Source of the DNA: an uncultured Phycisphaerales bacterium
GTDB taxonomy: Bacteria; Planctomycetota; Phycisphaerae; Sedimentisphaerales; Anaerohalosphaeraceae
Length of the DNA: 64,000 bases
Direction: 5' to 3'
Assembly: GCA_937868095.1 (NCBI GenBank)
Contig: CALMLO010000032.1
Coordinates: 62,001 to 126,000 of the forward strand
Shown: one piece after another, positions 52,248 to 61,134 of the stretch
Layout: each line of letters begins with the position of its first letter
Position numbering within the stretch: the first letter of the stretch is position 1
Program-made: the position numbers and the translations under genes
The notes under the pieces: model-generated
Database searches by the model: none
The model's input: the letters and a program-made list of their open reading frames with translations, nothing else
Told to the model about the DNA's origin: nothing

Positions 52248-53755
52248 AATTGGCAAGTCCCTCCAACGGTTTGTCAGGCGAATATCCCCGAGTGCGCCGC
52301 AGCAGGACGATTGAATCGACGGTGAATGCGCTGGATGGTCTGCTGGTGGCACTGATTTTGGCGCTGGTGTTTCGGGCGTTTGCGGTTGAGGCCTTTCAGA
52401 TTCCGACCGGCAGCATGGCTGAAACACTCAAAGGTGCTCATTGGCATCTGCGCTGTCTTCGCTGCGGGATTCCGTATGATTATGGAGCAGACTCGGGCTG
52501 GTCTGGACAGCCCTTGTGCCCGAACTGCGGGTATGAACAGCCGATGGCGGCGATGGGGGTGCTGGCCAACGGCGATCGGATTTTTGTCAATAAATGCATC
52601 TATCAACTTTCTGAACCGAAGCGATGGGATGTGGTGGTTTTTAAGAATCCGCCGAATCCTCAGGAAAATTATATTAAACGGCTGATTGGGCTGCCTGGGG
52701 AAGCCGTTGAGATTGCGGATGGTGATATTTACATCAATGGGCAAATTATGCGCAAACCGCGCAAAGTGCAGGAAGAACTGTGGACCTGTCTGTATCATAA
52801 TGATTATCAGGCCGGCTTTGCGAAGGGACGCTTTGAGTCGTCTGAAACGGAGAAAGCCCGACAGCCGTATTTGGAGCCGCCGTTTGAAACAGAGACCCCG
52901 AACGGCTGGGACCTGGCTTGCGGCGGGGGAACTGTTTTTCGTCTGCAGGCGAAGGATGGAGAGGAGCATTCGATTCGTTTTGTGCCTAACCGTCCGGATG
53001 CCTTTCGGGTTTCTTATGCTTATAATGGAGGAGGAGGAAGTCCCAACAGGCCGATTTGTTCGGATTTGATGATTCGGTTTTGGGTTCAGCCGACGCAAGC
53101 GTCCGGACAGGTTGGTGCTCTGGTGAGCAAGTACGGCGTTCGCTATATCGGGCGGTTTGATTTTTGGGGGCAGCTGGTTCTCGAAAGGGAGACGGCGGAG
53201 GGGGAGAAGTCAGAACTGCGAAAGATGGTGTTTTCGCCGGATTGGTCAAAAGGAGGGCTGTGGTTTGAGTTTGCCAATGTGGACCGCCGGCTGGTGATTC
53301 GCTGCGGAGAGTACCGGCTGTCGTATGATTTGAAAGAAGCCGATTTGACGGATTTGCCGGAGCGTTCGGCTCGCCGTCAGAATCCGGAGGTGAAGATACT
53401 CGGTCGAGGGTCGATGCAGCTTTTTCACATAGGACTTTATCGGGATATTTATTATCTGTCGGGAGATTCTCTGCGGGCTCGTCGGGGGCGGCCTTTTGAA
53501 CTGGAGCCGGATGAGTTTTTTGTCTGCGGGGATAATACGCCTAACAGTTTTGACAGTCGGCAATGGACGACGGAAGGTATCGGCAACAACGGCAAACGCT
53601 ATCGGGAGGGAGTGGTGCCGCGTGATTTTATGATGGGCAAGGCCTTTTTTGTGTATTGGTCGGATGCTTTTCGTCCGCGTGAGTCTATGATGCCGGTGAT
53701 CCCGAATTTGGATCGGCTGCAGGTGATTTACGGCGGTTCTGAAGAAATCTATTAG
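52244..53755 (+). CDS. lepB: Signal peptidase I with inserted zinc ribbon and extra domain, copy 2
   Basis: This 503-residue paralogue of the preceding gene starts at a GTG that overlaps its stop (GTGA). Catalytic S57 lies in IPTGSMAETL and K145 in YIKRLIG, with CGDNTPNSFDSRQW at the end. The zinc ribbon uses C71, C74, C92 and C95. The same inserted all-beta domain (ICSDLMIRFWVQ; GLWFEFANVDRRLVI) is present. Both copies keep complete active sites, so the pair probably arose by tandem duplication and both may work. The start was placed at the GTGA overlap because longer frames run into copy 1. Confidence 0.9.
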   Translation: MKLASPSNGLSGEYPRVRRSRTIESTVNALDGLLVALILALVFRAFAVEAFQIPTGSMAETLKGAHWHLRCLRCGIPYDYGADSGWSGQPLCPNCGYEQPMAAMGVLANGDRIFVNKCIYQLSEPKRWDVVVFKNPPNPQENYIKRLIGLPGEAVEIADGDIYINGQIMRKPRKVQEELWTCLYHNDYQAGFAKGRFESSETEKARQPYLEPPFETETPNGWDLACGGGTVFRLQAKDGEEHSIRFVPNRPDAFRVSYAYNGGGGSPNRPICSDLMIRFWVQPTQASGQVGALVSKYGVRYIGRFDFWGQLVLERETAEGEKSELRKMVFSPDWSKGGLWFEFANVDRRLVIRCGEYRLSYDLKEADLTDLPERSARRQNPEVKILGRGSMQLFHIGLYRDIYYLSGDSLRARRGRPFELEPDEFFVCGDNTPNSFDSRQWTTEGIGNNGKRYREGVVPRDFMMGKAFFVYWSDAFRPRESMMPVIPNLDRLQVIYGGSEEIY

Positions 53756-53777
53756 GCGTTTTGGTTTCGATGGAGAC

Positions 53778-53816
53778 AAAAAAACGCCGGCTGCCATGCG
53801 GGCATCCGGCGTTTTT
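53778..53816. terminator. Bidirectional terminator between convergent genes
   Basis: AAAAACGCCGG (53780-53790) and CCGGCGTTTTT (53806-53816) form a perfect stem that continues with TGCC/GGCA. Runs of A before and T after make it work on both strands, for the signal peptidase pair and for the tubulin-like gene. Confidence 0.85.
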
Positions 53817-53839
53817 GGTTTTGCTGTTTTGTCTGGGTG

Positions 53840-55183
53840 TTAGACCGTGACCAGGCGGGTTGAAGTGAGTTCTTCCACTCGAGAGGTCGGGAAGTCCAGG
53901 CCGCCAATGATGGTGTACACCCGGAGCGTTTCGCGGCCGTCTTCGTAGATACCGCGGTGGATGGTTGCATTGCCTGTGAGGTCGGCCAGCACGTCGAAAG
54001 CGAAGTTGATGTTGTCCTGCAGGTTGGGGGTATTGGCCATCATCTGTTTGCCGCCGACAACGATGCAGCCGGCTACCTTGGCCGTGCTCAAGTCGAAGCC
54101 GTTGCTCAGAAGGGTCTTTTCGAGATTCTGTTTGACGGCGCTGCTGAGGGCGAACCGATCTCTGAACTTTTCGACGCGGGTCAGGCCCATAATGGCGCAT
54201 CCACCGGCTTTCAGGATGCTCTGGTAATCGACGGGGTCCAGCGTGGTGTAGGGACTGCTGAGAGAGCTGAGCCGATTGAAGATATCGAACATTCCGGCTA
54301 CGGTGTTGTTGACGCTTGGCCAGAACTCCCGGACAGTCTTGCCCGGATACATTCGGCTGATTTTTTCATTGTCGATGATAATCAGCGGTGAGATTTGTCC
54401 TTTGGCGGCCATCTGTCCCAGTTCGACGGAAACGCGATAGGCGTTTTCGGCTACCTGAGGCGAGTTGGCTTCGCCGTTGGTCGGCAGGGTCATCAGTACG
54501 CCAACGTGTTTGTTGGGGTCGGTTTTTCCGATGGAATAGACATAATCCTTGGCAATGCTCACCATCTCTGCAGCACTGCCGCCGCCGGTTCCGCCGCCGG
54601 CTCCGAAGCAGACCATGACGTGATCGACTTCTGTACCGAAGGTCTTGCGTGTCAGATGGAGAATGTCCTGATGCCACTGGCCGGCTGCCTCCTGGCCGCG
54701 GCTCATATCTTTGCCGGCTCCCTTTTCGCCGATGTCCATCAGGAATTTCTGAGAGGGCGGCAGAGCCAGCGTGTCGAGGTCGTGATAGGTGGTGTTTACG
54801 GCTATGGCTTTTTTATAGCCGAGGTCATAGAAGGCCTTGGCAAGCCGTCCGCCGCACTGGCCGCTTCCAATCCATGCGAACCGGGTGGAGCCCACAAAAT
54901 TGTCCTTGACGCCCGTTTCAGAAACGGGTCTGACCTCATACTTTTCGAGGTCCAGGACCGGGATAATCTCCTTTTTGGCTGGTTTCGGTGCCGGGGCCTT
55001 TACTTGAACTACTTGAGTCGTTACGGATTTTTTAGGAGTTGATTTCTTTGCGACCGCGGGGGTTGCGGAAACTTTTGCCGTTTTCTTAGGAGTTTTGGGG
55101 GAACTCTTGGGGGTGGAGGTTTTGGCGACCCTTTTTACGCTCTTGCGGACGCCCTTTTTTGAAGACTTCTTTTTGGCTGTCAT
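53840..55183 (-). CDS. Tubulin/FtsZ-family GTPase with lysine-rich histone-H1-like tail
   Basis: This 447-residue protein has an N-terminal tail of about 75 residues made of Lys, Pro, Ala, Ser and Thr repeats (KKSSKKGVRKSVKR; TPKSSPKTPKK), like histone H1 tails. The tubulin/FtsZ GTPase core follows: IGSGQCGGRLAKAF (105-118) and the signature CFGAGGGTGGGSA (192-204), with the loop GEKGAGKD near 152. The T7 loop that supplies the catalytic Asp in FtsZ is not clear in the next segment (NNTVAGMFDIFN), so polymer-linked GTP hydrolysis may differ. It is not a normal FtsZ and no division genes are near. Its tail could bind DNA, RNA or membrane. Confidence 0.82.
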   Translation of the reverse strand: MTAKKKSSKKGVRKSVKRVAKTSTPKSSPKTPKKTAKVSATPAVAKKSTPKKSVTTQVVQVKAPAPKPAKKEIIPVLDLEKYEVRPVSETGVKDNFVGSTRFAWIGSGQCGGRLAKAFYDLGYKKAIAVNTTYHDLDTLALPPSQKFLMDIGEKGAGKDMSRGQEAAGQWHQDILHLTRKTFGTEVDHVMVCFGAGGGTGGGSAAEMVSIAKDYVYSIGKTDPNKHVGVLMTLPTNGEANSPQVAENAYRVSVELGQMAAKGQISPLIIIDNEKISRMYPGKTVREFWPSVNNTVAGMFDIFNRLSSLSSPYTTLDPVDYQSILKAGGCAIMGLTRVEKFRDRFALSSAVKQNLEKTLLSNGFDLSTAKVAGCIVVGGKQMMANTPNLQDNINFAFDVLADLTGNATIHRGIYEDGRETLRVYTIIGGLDFPTSRVEELTSTRLVTV

Positions 55184-55518
55184 TTTGTACTCCTTACAAA
55201 TTGCTCTTGTGATTTTAAAAGATTACTTCTGCAAGTAACCCTACATTTTTAGGCCCGCTATGGCCTTTTTCTTGTCGGCTTGTTTTTTGTCGGTGATTTC
55301 AAGAGAGGAATTAACGCTTTCCGTTAAAAAATGAAATTTTGAGTCGGAAAGATGAGAAAAAAGCAAAATAGACCTTACTTGGGGGGTTATAAGATCGAAC
55401 TTTGCGTCCGATAAATGAATCGGGTTTTAGAACCGACTTGTATGGAAAAACCGTCTGCTTGTCATCGATTCGGCGAGCGGGTATAAAGAAGAGGAGCGTT
55501 GGAAATGTTGAGGTTGAG
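55184..55518. other. Intergenic region upstream of the tubulin-like gene
   Basis: 335 bases between the divergent tubulin-like and HAD genes. The minus-strand leader holds a hairpin TTACTT-GCAG-AAGTAA (about 55224-55239) before the tubulin start. On the plus strand AGGCC-CGCTAT-GGCCT followed by five T (about 55251-55271) looks like a terminator for an antisense RNA. No promoter was recognised with confidence. Confidence 0.4.
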
Positions 55519-56181
55519 ATGAAGCATCCGGTTGTTAGCAGTAAGGGAGGTGCTGCTGCAAAAAGGGGAATAAAGTTGGCGAAGATTGAAGCGGTTATTT
55601 TTGATTTAGGCGGTGTGCTGATCGATGTTCATCTGGAGCCGCTGCGGAGACGGCTTGAAAGAAGAGGGCTGCCGGATCTGGCTGAAGAGATTCGCCGGCA
55701 GCCGCAGGCGGCTCTTCTGAACAGCGGACGGATTGGGCCGCAGGATTTTTACCGCTGGGTTGAGCAGCGATACGCTTTGGGATTGACTTTTGAGGAGTTT
55801 CGAGAGGCCTGGTGCAGCATTTTTTCGCCGAGGCCGGCGATGGAGGAGCTGGTTCGGCAGCTTGCCGGGAAGGTTCGACTGGGGCTTTTGTCGGATACGG
55901 ACCCGATGCATTGGGGGCATCTGTGCCGGCATTATCGATTTCTTGAATTGTTCCCGCGACCGGTGCTGAGCTTTCAGGTGGGGGCGGTTAAGCCGTCGGA
56001 AGTGATGTATCAGGCGGCTGCTGAGTCGGTTGGGACAGCGGCGGGACGGTGTTTTTATACGGATGACCTGCCTGAAAATGTAGAGGGCGCCCGACGGGCG
56101 GGGATGAGGGCTGTACTCTTTGAAAGCCCCGCTCAGATTGAACAATTGCTGAAGGAAGAAAATCTGCTGGAAACAGTATAA
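55519..56181 (+). CDS. HAD-superfamily hydrolase
   Basis: This protein (220 residues from the ATG at 55519) is a haloacid dehalogenase-type phosphatase. Motif I is VIFDLGGVLIDVH, motif II is LGLLSDTDPMHW, the motif III Lys is in VGAVKPSEVMY, and motif IV is FYTDDLPENVEGARRAGM. The pattern is that of the YihX/alpha-D-glucose-1-phosphatase-like group. A TTG at 55576, with AGGGG 7 bases upstream, gives a start just before motif I and may be the true one. The substrate is unknown. Confidence 0.85.
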   Translation: MKHPVVSSKGGAAAKRGIKLAKIEAVIFDLGGVLIDVHLEPLRRRLERRGLPDLAEEIRRQPQAALLNSGRIGPQDFYRWVEQRYALGLTFEEFREAWCSIFSPRPAMEELVRQLAGKVRLGLLSDTDPMHWGHLCRHYRFLELFPRPVLSFQVGAVKPSEVMYQAAAESVGTAAGRCFYTDDLPENVEGARRAGMRAVLFESPAQIEQLLKEENLLETV

Positions 56182-56188
56182 AGTAAAA

Positions 56189-56210
56189 GGGCCGGCTGAA
56201 AAGCCGGCCC
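56189..56210 (-). terminator. Rho-independent terminator of the lipoprotein/ilvC unit
   Basis: GGGCCGGCT and AGCCGGCCC form a perfect 9-bp stem around a 4-base loop. On the minus strand it is followed by TTTTACTTT, right after the stop of the minus-strand lipoprotein gene. It may also stop plus-strand transcription of the HAD gene less well. Confidence 0.8.
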
Positions 56211-56218
56211 CTGACAGA

Positions 56219-56956
56219 TTACATAAACATCACGTCCGGATGTTTCTCAAACGGTTCATCTTTGAACCAGGCCGGTGATACCTTGACTTTGAGTTTGACC
56301 GTATTGCCCAAAATCAGCATTCGAACACGGCTTTGGCCAAGGATTGGATGGTCGAACTCCACTCCTTCCAGCCAGCTGAGCCGGCTGGCCAAGGCAGGCG
56401 ACTGCTCGAGTTTCAGGAGAATCGTTTCAAAAATCTGATTGGCCATCAATATGGAGCTTTGAAGAACCTGACTGTCCGCGGCCACATCGGCGGCATCGGT
56501 CTGAAACTGTTTGTACACCTCTTTAAGGACGGCGATAAATTGGGCATTCTGGGACGAATAGGCGGCGTCGAGGATTTCGGGGTCAAGCAGAAGTTCGGCA
56601 TCCAGACGCACCTTCGGCCGCGGCGGGGCATTGAGGCCCAGCCGCTGTTCAACGCAGGAAAAGCCGTATTTGCGGACCGCCAGCAAAGAATCTTCATCAA
56701 AGGCGACAATGTTGAACCAGTGGGTGCGTCCTTTATCTTGCTGATTCCACGAGGCCGCAACACTTCCGCTTTGGCTGAGGTATTCTTCCATTGGTTCATA
56801 GATGAAACTGAGCACCTCGGCCGAAGTGCTTTGCTGAAGCACTGTCCGGTCGTATTTCTGGAAAACAGTTGTTTCTTCATTGAACTTCTGCTGACAGCCG
56901 CCGAGCAGCAAAAACATCGGTCCTGTCAAGACTGCGATTGCACCTATTCGGTTCAC
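56219..56956 (-). CDS. Lipoprotein of unknown function downstream of ilvC
   Basis: This 245-residue protein starts at a GTG (56954-56956) with AAGGG about 7 bases before it. The signal MNRIGAIAVLTGPMFLLLGGC ends in a good lipobox. The mature part has GRTHWFNIVAFDEDSLLAVRKYGF and a helical stretch, with no recognised domain. It begins 26 bp after ilvC and has the terminator just after it, so it is probably co-transcribed with ilvC. A role in amino acid synthesis is unlikely. Confidence 0.7.
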   Translation of the reverse strand: MNRIGAIAVLTGPMFLLLGGCQQKFNEETTVFQKYDRTVLQQSTSAEVLSFIYEPMEEYLSQSGSVAASWNQQDKGRTHWFNIVAFDEDSLLAVRKYGFSCVEQRLGLNAPPRPKVRLDAELLLDPEILDAAYSSQNAQFIAVLKEVYKQFQTDAADVAADSQVLQSSILMANQIFETILLKLEQSPALASRLSWLEGVEFDHPILGQSRVRMLILGNTVKLKVKVSPAWFKDEPFEKHPDVMFM

Positions 56957-56982
56957 GTTAAAGCCCTTCTTTTTTTGGTTTA

Positions 56983-57984
56983 TTAGACTTCCTTGGCCTG
57001 AATCCATTTCATCATTTTTCGCAGTTTTCGTCCGACCTGTTCCAGTTGAGAATTGTAGTCTTTCTGATAGAGCTCGTTGAACTTTTTGAGACCGGACTGG
57101 TATTCGGCAACCCACTCTTTGGCAAACTCGCCGGAGGTGATTTCATGGAGGATTTTTTTCATCTCCGCCCTGGTTTGTTCGTTGATGATGCGGGGACCCC
57201 GGGTCATATCGCCGTACTCAGCTGTGTTGGAGATGCTGTATCGCATGTAGCTGATTCCGCCCTGATAGATAAGATCCACGATAAGTTTGACCTCGTGGAC
57301 ACATTCAAAATAGGCGATTTCGGGCTGATAACCCGCTTCGATGAGGGTTTCAAATCCGGCCTTGATGAGGGAGCTCAGTCCTCCGCAAAGGACAGCCTGT
57401 TCTCCGAAGAGGTCGGTTTCCGTTTCTTCTTTGAAGGTGGTTTGGAGGATGCCGGCGCGGGCTCCGCCAATGCCGTTGCCCCATGCCAGAGCGATCTGAA
57501 GGGCTGTGCCGGAGGCGTCCTGCTGAACGGCGACCAGACAGGGTACGCCGCCGCCTTTTTCAAATTCACTGCGGACGAGGTGGCCTGGACCCTTGGGGGC
57601 AATCATGACCACGTTGATATTCGCGGCGGGCTTGATATAGCCGAAATGGATGTTGAAGCCGTGGCAGAAGCCGAGTGTCTGGCCGGGCTTGAGGTTGGGG
57701 GCGATCTCGGTTTGATAGACTTTGGCCTGCACTTCATCCGGTAAAGTCACAATGATCAGGGCTGCTCCCTGAATGGCTGGAGCGATAGGTCCGGGCTGAA
57801 AACCGTGTTCTTTGGCCAGTTTGTAGTTGTCTGTGCCTTTGAGTTCGGCTACCGCCACCTCAATGCCGCTGTCGCGGAGGTTTTGACTGTGGGCGTGCCC
57901 CTGGCTTCCATAGCCGATGACGGCTACTTTTTTGCCTTTTAAGGCATCGATGGGGGCATCCTGTTCATAATAAATCTTTGCCAT
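56983..57984 (-). CDS. ilvC: Ketol-acid reductoisomerase
   Basis: This 333-residue class I (short) enzyme converts acetolactate to dihydroxyisovalerate, or its 2-aceto-2-hydroxybutyrate analogue, in valine and isoleucine synthesis. The NAD(P) loop [17 protein letters not shown], the KARI core [12 protein letters not shown] and the Mg-binding EQAVLCGG and ECVHEVK are all present. The loop residues after the glycines suggest an NADPH- rather than NADH-type pocket but cannot settle it. It lies 403 bp after ilvN, so it may have its own promoter. AGGAG stands before the ATG. Confidence 0.96.
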   Translation of the reverse strand: MAKIYYEQDAPIDALKGKKVAVIGYGSQGHAHSQNLRDSGIEVAVAELKGTDNYKLAKEHGFQPGPIAPAIQGAALIIVTLPDEVQAKVYQTEIAPNLKPGQTLGFCHGFNIHFGYIKPAANINVVMIAPKGPGHLVRSEFEKGGGVPCLVAVQQDASGTALQIALAWGNGIGGARAGILQTTFKEETETDLFGEQAVLCGGLSSLIKAGFETLIEAGYQPEIAYFECVHEVKLIVDLIYQGGISYMRYSISNTAEYGDMTRGPRIINEQTRAEMKKILHEITSGEFAKEWVAEYQSGLKKFNELYQKDYNSQLEQVGRKLRKMMKWIQAKEV

Positions 57985-58387
57985 CTTTTTGGGTCTCCTA
58001 AATGTTGAATAGTTCTATAAAGTGCAAGGATAAGTCGAAACCAAATGGTTTTCAATCTTTTTTCATAAATGCGTGTCAAAAAGTGAAAGTGTCCGGCGGG
58101 AAGGCCGCAAACCGGTTGTTTTTTTGCGTTATCTATTGTGGATCGCAAATTGTGAGATTTTCTGTAAAACCCGACAGGGAAAAGAAAAAGTCGAAAAAAT
58201 GAATCAAGAATTATCTGTCGAATAGCCCCTGTTTTTTGAGCCATTCTGAAGGCACAAACCAGCAGCACCCTCTATGGGGGCACTGAAACATTGTTCTTCC
58301 TCTCTAAAACTTTATCGCTTCCAGCGGGAGCGCCGGAAGTTTAGATAGCAGCGAGGTGCTTTGGTTCGTACGCTTTCCCTGGCGTTT
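57985..58387 (-). other. Gap between ilvN and ilvC
   Basis: 403 bases with no gene seen. The strongest signal is a minus-strand TTGACA (58074-58079) with no good -10 box at 17 bases (ATTGAA). A plus-strand T7 run near 58120 follows a weak GC-rich stem. Whether ilvC is read through from ilvBN or starts here is not clear. Confidence 0.4.
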
Positions 58388-58900
58388 TCAAATTGAATTA
58401 TCGGTATTATGTTCGGTTTTTGTCTGTGTCTGCCGGGGCATAGCGACTGTTCCTGTGCGGACGAGGTTTTTGATGCCGTAGGGACGGCATGCTTCAATGA
58501 AGGCCTCGATTTTGTTTTCGGGTCCTGCCACTTCAACCATCACGAATTTGATGCCGATGTCCACGACTTTTCCCTGGAACATCTCGACGAGAGCAAGAAT
58601 TTCCGGCCGTTTTTCAGGCGGACAAGCGATGCTGATAAGCATCAGGTCTCTGGCGACCACATCCATCCCGGCAAAGTCCTGAACTTTCACGACAGTGACA
58701 ATCTTGGCCAGCTGCTTTCGAACCTGCTCGACGACACGGTCGTCGCCGACGACGACAATAGTCATTCGGGAAAGGGAGGGGTCATCGGTGCGGCCGACAG
58801 CCAGCGAGTCAATATTGAATGCCCGGGCAGCGAACATTCCGGCCACATGGGCCAGAACCCCCGGTTTATTGTGAACTAAAGCGCTTAATATATGCTTCAT
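58388..58900 (-). CDS. ilvN: Acetolactate synthase small (regulatory) subunit
   Basis: This 170-residue protein is the regulatory subunit of acetolactate synthase. The ACT domain begins LVHNKPGVLAHVAGMFAARAFNIDSLAVG, and KLVDVVKVQDF-type segments follow; the C-terminal part has GKVVDIGIKFVMVEVAGPENK. It mediates valine feedback. GGAG stands 7 bases before the ATG, 35 bp after ilvB. The length is typical of the ilvH type. Confidence 0.94.
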   Translation of the reverse strand: MKHILSALVHNKPGVLAHVAGMFAARAFNIDSLAVGRTDDPSLSRMTIVVVGDDRVVEQVRKQLAKIVTVVKVQDFAGMDVVARDLMLISIACPPEKRPEILALVEMFQGKVVDIGIKFVMVEVAGPENKIEAFIEACRPYGIKNLVRTGTVAMPRQTQTKTEHNTDNSI

Positions 58901-58935
58901 CGTTGTACTCCGAATGAGTTTGCGATTTCGTTCTT

Positions 58936-60651
58936 TCAGGCCATTTCGAGCAGGTTCAACCCGTCCATTTCGTGGAGGGATTTTCCGGTGGGCACCATCG
59001 GCCAGACGTTTTCTTCGGGGTCCACATAGAAATCAGCGAGGCAGGGCTTTTTTTCCTCGAGCATGGCTTTGATGACCGCTGGCACTTCTTCTTTTTTGCG
59101 GGCGGAAAGGCCGACGGCTCCGAAGGCCTCTGCCAAACGGGCGAAGTCGGGGTTTTTCAGGGAGCTGCAGGAATAGCGTCGGCCGTAAAACAGTTCCTGC
59201 CACTGGCGGACCATGCCCATGTAGCCGTTGTTAATCAGGCAAATCTTGATCGGCAGTTCATACATTACAGCGGTGGACAATTCGGTCAGGGTCATATTGA
59301 AGCTGCTGTCGCCGTCAATGTCGACGACCAATGCCCCCGGATTGCCAATTTGCGCGCCGATGGCGGCAGGCAGTCCAAAGCCCATCGTGCCCAGCCCGCC
59401 GGAGGTAATGAACTGGCGGGGGCGGCTGAATTTGTAAAACTGGGCCGTCCACATTTGATGCTGTCCGACGCCGGTGGTGATGATGGCCTGGCCCTGCGTC
59501 TGATGCCAGAGTTCCTCGATGACGTATTGCGGTTTGATCATCTTGGAGTTTCGATCATAGCGGAGCGGATAACGTTTTTTTAATTCGGCGATTCGCTCGA
59601 ACCATTCCTTGCGTTCCCTGTATTCGACCTGCTCGAGCAGGTCCGCCAGAACATAGCGAGCGTTTCCAACGACCGGGATGTCCACCGGCACGTTTTTGGC
59701 GATGCTGGATGGGTCCAGGTCGATGTGAATGATTCGAGCGTGGGATGCAAAGGTTTTCAGTTTGCCTGTGACCCGGTCATCAAAACGGGCACCGACGCAA
59801 ATCAGCAAATCAGATTCCTGGACAGCAAAGTTGGCATAAGCGGCTCCGTGCATTCCGAGCATATCAAGAGAGAGGGGGTCATTCTGGTCAAATGCTCCCA
59901 GTCCCATCAGGGTCATCGTGACCGGAATATTGGCCTTCTTGGCGAGTTTTCGGAGGGGCTCAGAGGCATTGCCGCTGATGACACCGCCGCCGACATAGAG
60001 GACAGGACGCTGGGAGGCGTTGATGGCCTCGGCAGCACTGCTGATTTGTCGGGCGTGGCCGTGTTCCCGGACGCGATAGCCCGGCAGTTCAATGGGTTGC
60101 GGCGGTGTTACCGGGACCTGGGCAACTTGCATGTCAACGGGAATATCAATCAGCACCGGGCCGGGTCTTCCTGTGGAAGCGATATAGAAGGCCTCGCGGA
60201 TGGTGTGAGCCAGGTCGTTGGGATTTTTGATGATAACATTGTGTTTCGTAATCGGCCGCGTGATGCCGGTAGTATCGGCTTCCTGGAAGGCGTCATTGCC
60301 GATCAGGTCTGTGCGAACCTGGCCGGTAAGGGCGACAATGGGCACGGAATCCATCATTGCGGTAGCCAGACCGGTCGTCAAGTTGGTTGCGCCGGGCCCT
60401 GAGGTGGCGATCATGACGCCAACCTTGCCGGTGGAACGGGCATAAGCATCGGCCATATGACAGCCGCCTTGTTCGTGCCGCGGAATTATCACTCGTATTG
60501 GTGAATCGTACAATTTGTCAAACAGCGGCAGGACAACACCTCCGAGGTAGCCGAAAAGGACTTCAACCCCTTGCTCAAGCAGGGTATCCACGATAATTTG
60601 GCTGCCTGGTTTGGTTTGTGCCGGAGCTGTTTGTTCTGTTTTGGTCGTCAT
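58936..60651 (-). CDS. ilvB: Acetolactate synthase large (catalytic) subunit
   Basis: This 571-residue ThDP enzyme condenses pyruvate to acetolactate. The N-terminal Pyr domain has VEVLFGYLGGVVLPLFDKL and RHEQGGCHMADAYARSTGK, with the catalytic Glu of the HEQ block. The FAD-like central domain and the PP domain follow (GDSSFNMTLTELSTAVMYEL for ThDP-Mg). FGYLGG is usually FGYPGG in the family. Its ATG overlaps the stop of the upstream leader ORF (ATGA). AGGAGAG lies 5 bases before the ATG. Confidence 0.96.
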   Translation of the reverse strand: MTTKTEQTAPAQTKPGSQIIVDTLLEQGVEVLFGYLGGVVLPLFDKLYDSPIRVIIPRHEQGGCHMADAYARSTGKVGVMIATSGPGATNLTTGLATAMMDSVPIVALTGQVRTDLIGNDAFQEADTTGITRPITKHNVIIKNPNDLAHTIREAFYIASTGRPGPVLIDIPVDMQVAQVPVTPPQPIELPGYRVREHGHARQISSAAEAINASQRPVLYVGGGVISGNASEPLRKLAKKANIPVTMTLMGLGAFDQNDPLSLDMLGMHGAAYANFAVQESDLLICVGARFDDRVTGKLKTFASHARIIHIDLDPSSIAKNVPVDIPVVGNARYVLADLLEQVEYRERKEWFERIAELKKRYPLRYDRNSKMIKPQYVIEELWHQTQGQAIITTGVGQHQMWTAQFYKFSRPRQFITSGGLGTMGFGLPAAIGAQIGNPGALVVDIDGDSSFNMTLTELSTAVMYELPIKICLINNGYMGMVRQWQELFYGRRYSCSSLKNPDFARLAEAFGAVGLSARKKEEVPAVIKAMLEEKKPCLADFYVDPEENVWPMVPTGKSLHEMDGLNLLEMA

Positions 60652-60929
60652 AGCACTCTCCTGGTTCGGTAAAGATTGGTTCCAATAAGATGGATTGGCT
60701 CCTCCGTGCTGTGCCCCTGCAGGGCCGCAGGACGGAGGTGGTGTACAAAACCCGCCGAGTCCGGACTGAGTCGATAGATGGCATCAAAAAGCGGCTGCAC
60801 CGAAGCTCCTGGATAGCCGAAGATTATTTTAACACCCAATGCACGGAGGGTTTCGAAAATGATTTCGCTTCCGGATTTAAAACCTGAGGACGGCGCCGAA
60901 GCGCCCGACGGGTGGGATTGAATTGTCAT
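60648..60929 (-). pseudogene. Truncated IlvB N-terminal fragment upstream of ilvB (possible leader ORF)
   Basis: This open reading frame of 93 codons has SGSEIIFETLRALGVKIIFG, then YPGASVQPLFDAIYR, which matches the first ThDP half-domain of IlvB next door. It retains FGYPGA where ilvB has FGYLGG. The match stops at about residue 52, before the catalytic HEQ block, and the rest (FVHHLRPAALQGHSTEE) is unrelated. It has its own AGGAG and ATG, and its stop overlaps the ilvB ATG. It could be a relic of a duplication or a translated leader that controls ilvB. A hairpin with arms CCTCCGT/ACGGAGG (60701-60738) lies inside it. Confidence 0.7.
60701..60738 (-). other. Hairpin inside the ilvB leader ORF
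   Basis: CCTCCGT (60701-60707) pairs with ACGGAGG (60732-60738), and the 24-base interior holds the palindrome CCCTGCAGGG. It lies about 50 bases upstream of the ilvB ATG, inside the fragment ORF, so ribosome position could affect it. Confidence 0.55.
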
Positions 60930-61128
60930 GTTTTTTTTCTCCTGATAAACGTTTCGTTATACCGGTTTCTGCGGTTTGAAAGGCGATTTTCGTCCAGTCC
61001 TTCCGGCAAGCCCCACGCTTGTCCAGCTGAACCTGACGGGTTTTTTACCCGCCGCAGAACCGTCACCACAACTTCTTGTTGTGTTTCAGGTTGATTCTGA
61101 TTTCGTTTTGTTGCGAAAGAACCTTAAA
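60930..61128 (-). promoter_or_regulatory. Structured 5' leader of the ilvBN operon
   Basis: On the minus strand the leader can form P1 of AACCTGA/TCAGGTT (61086-61092 with 61030-61036). It encloses two hairpins: CACAAC-AAGAA-GTTGTG (61067-61083) and CGGGT-AAAAA-ACCCG (61037-61051). The joining strand GGTTCTGCGG (61052-61061) is complementary to CCGCAGAAACC downstream (60964-60974), with one bulge, so a pseudoknot is possible. A further stem, CAAGC/GCTTG, lies at 61007-61021. The fold resembles a riboswitch in complexity but matches no class I recognise. Confidence 0.4.
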
Positions 61129-61134
61129 AAAGCT

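Noticed and set aside
53957-54391. Long plus-strand frame opposite the tubulin-like gene
   Set aside because: It is the antisense shadow of a well supported gene.
57939-58268. Minus-strand frame in the ilvN-ilvC gap
   Set aside because: Its end overlaps the start of ilvC in another frame, no ribosome site is evident, and the sequence resembles nothing.
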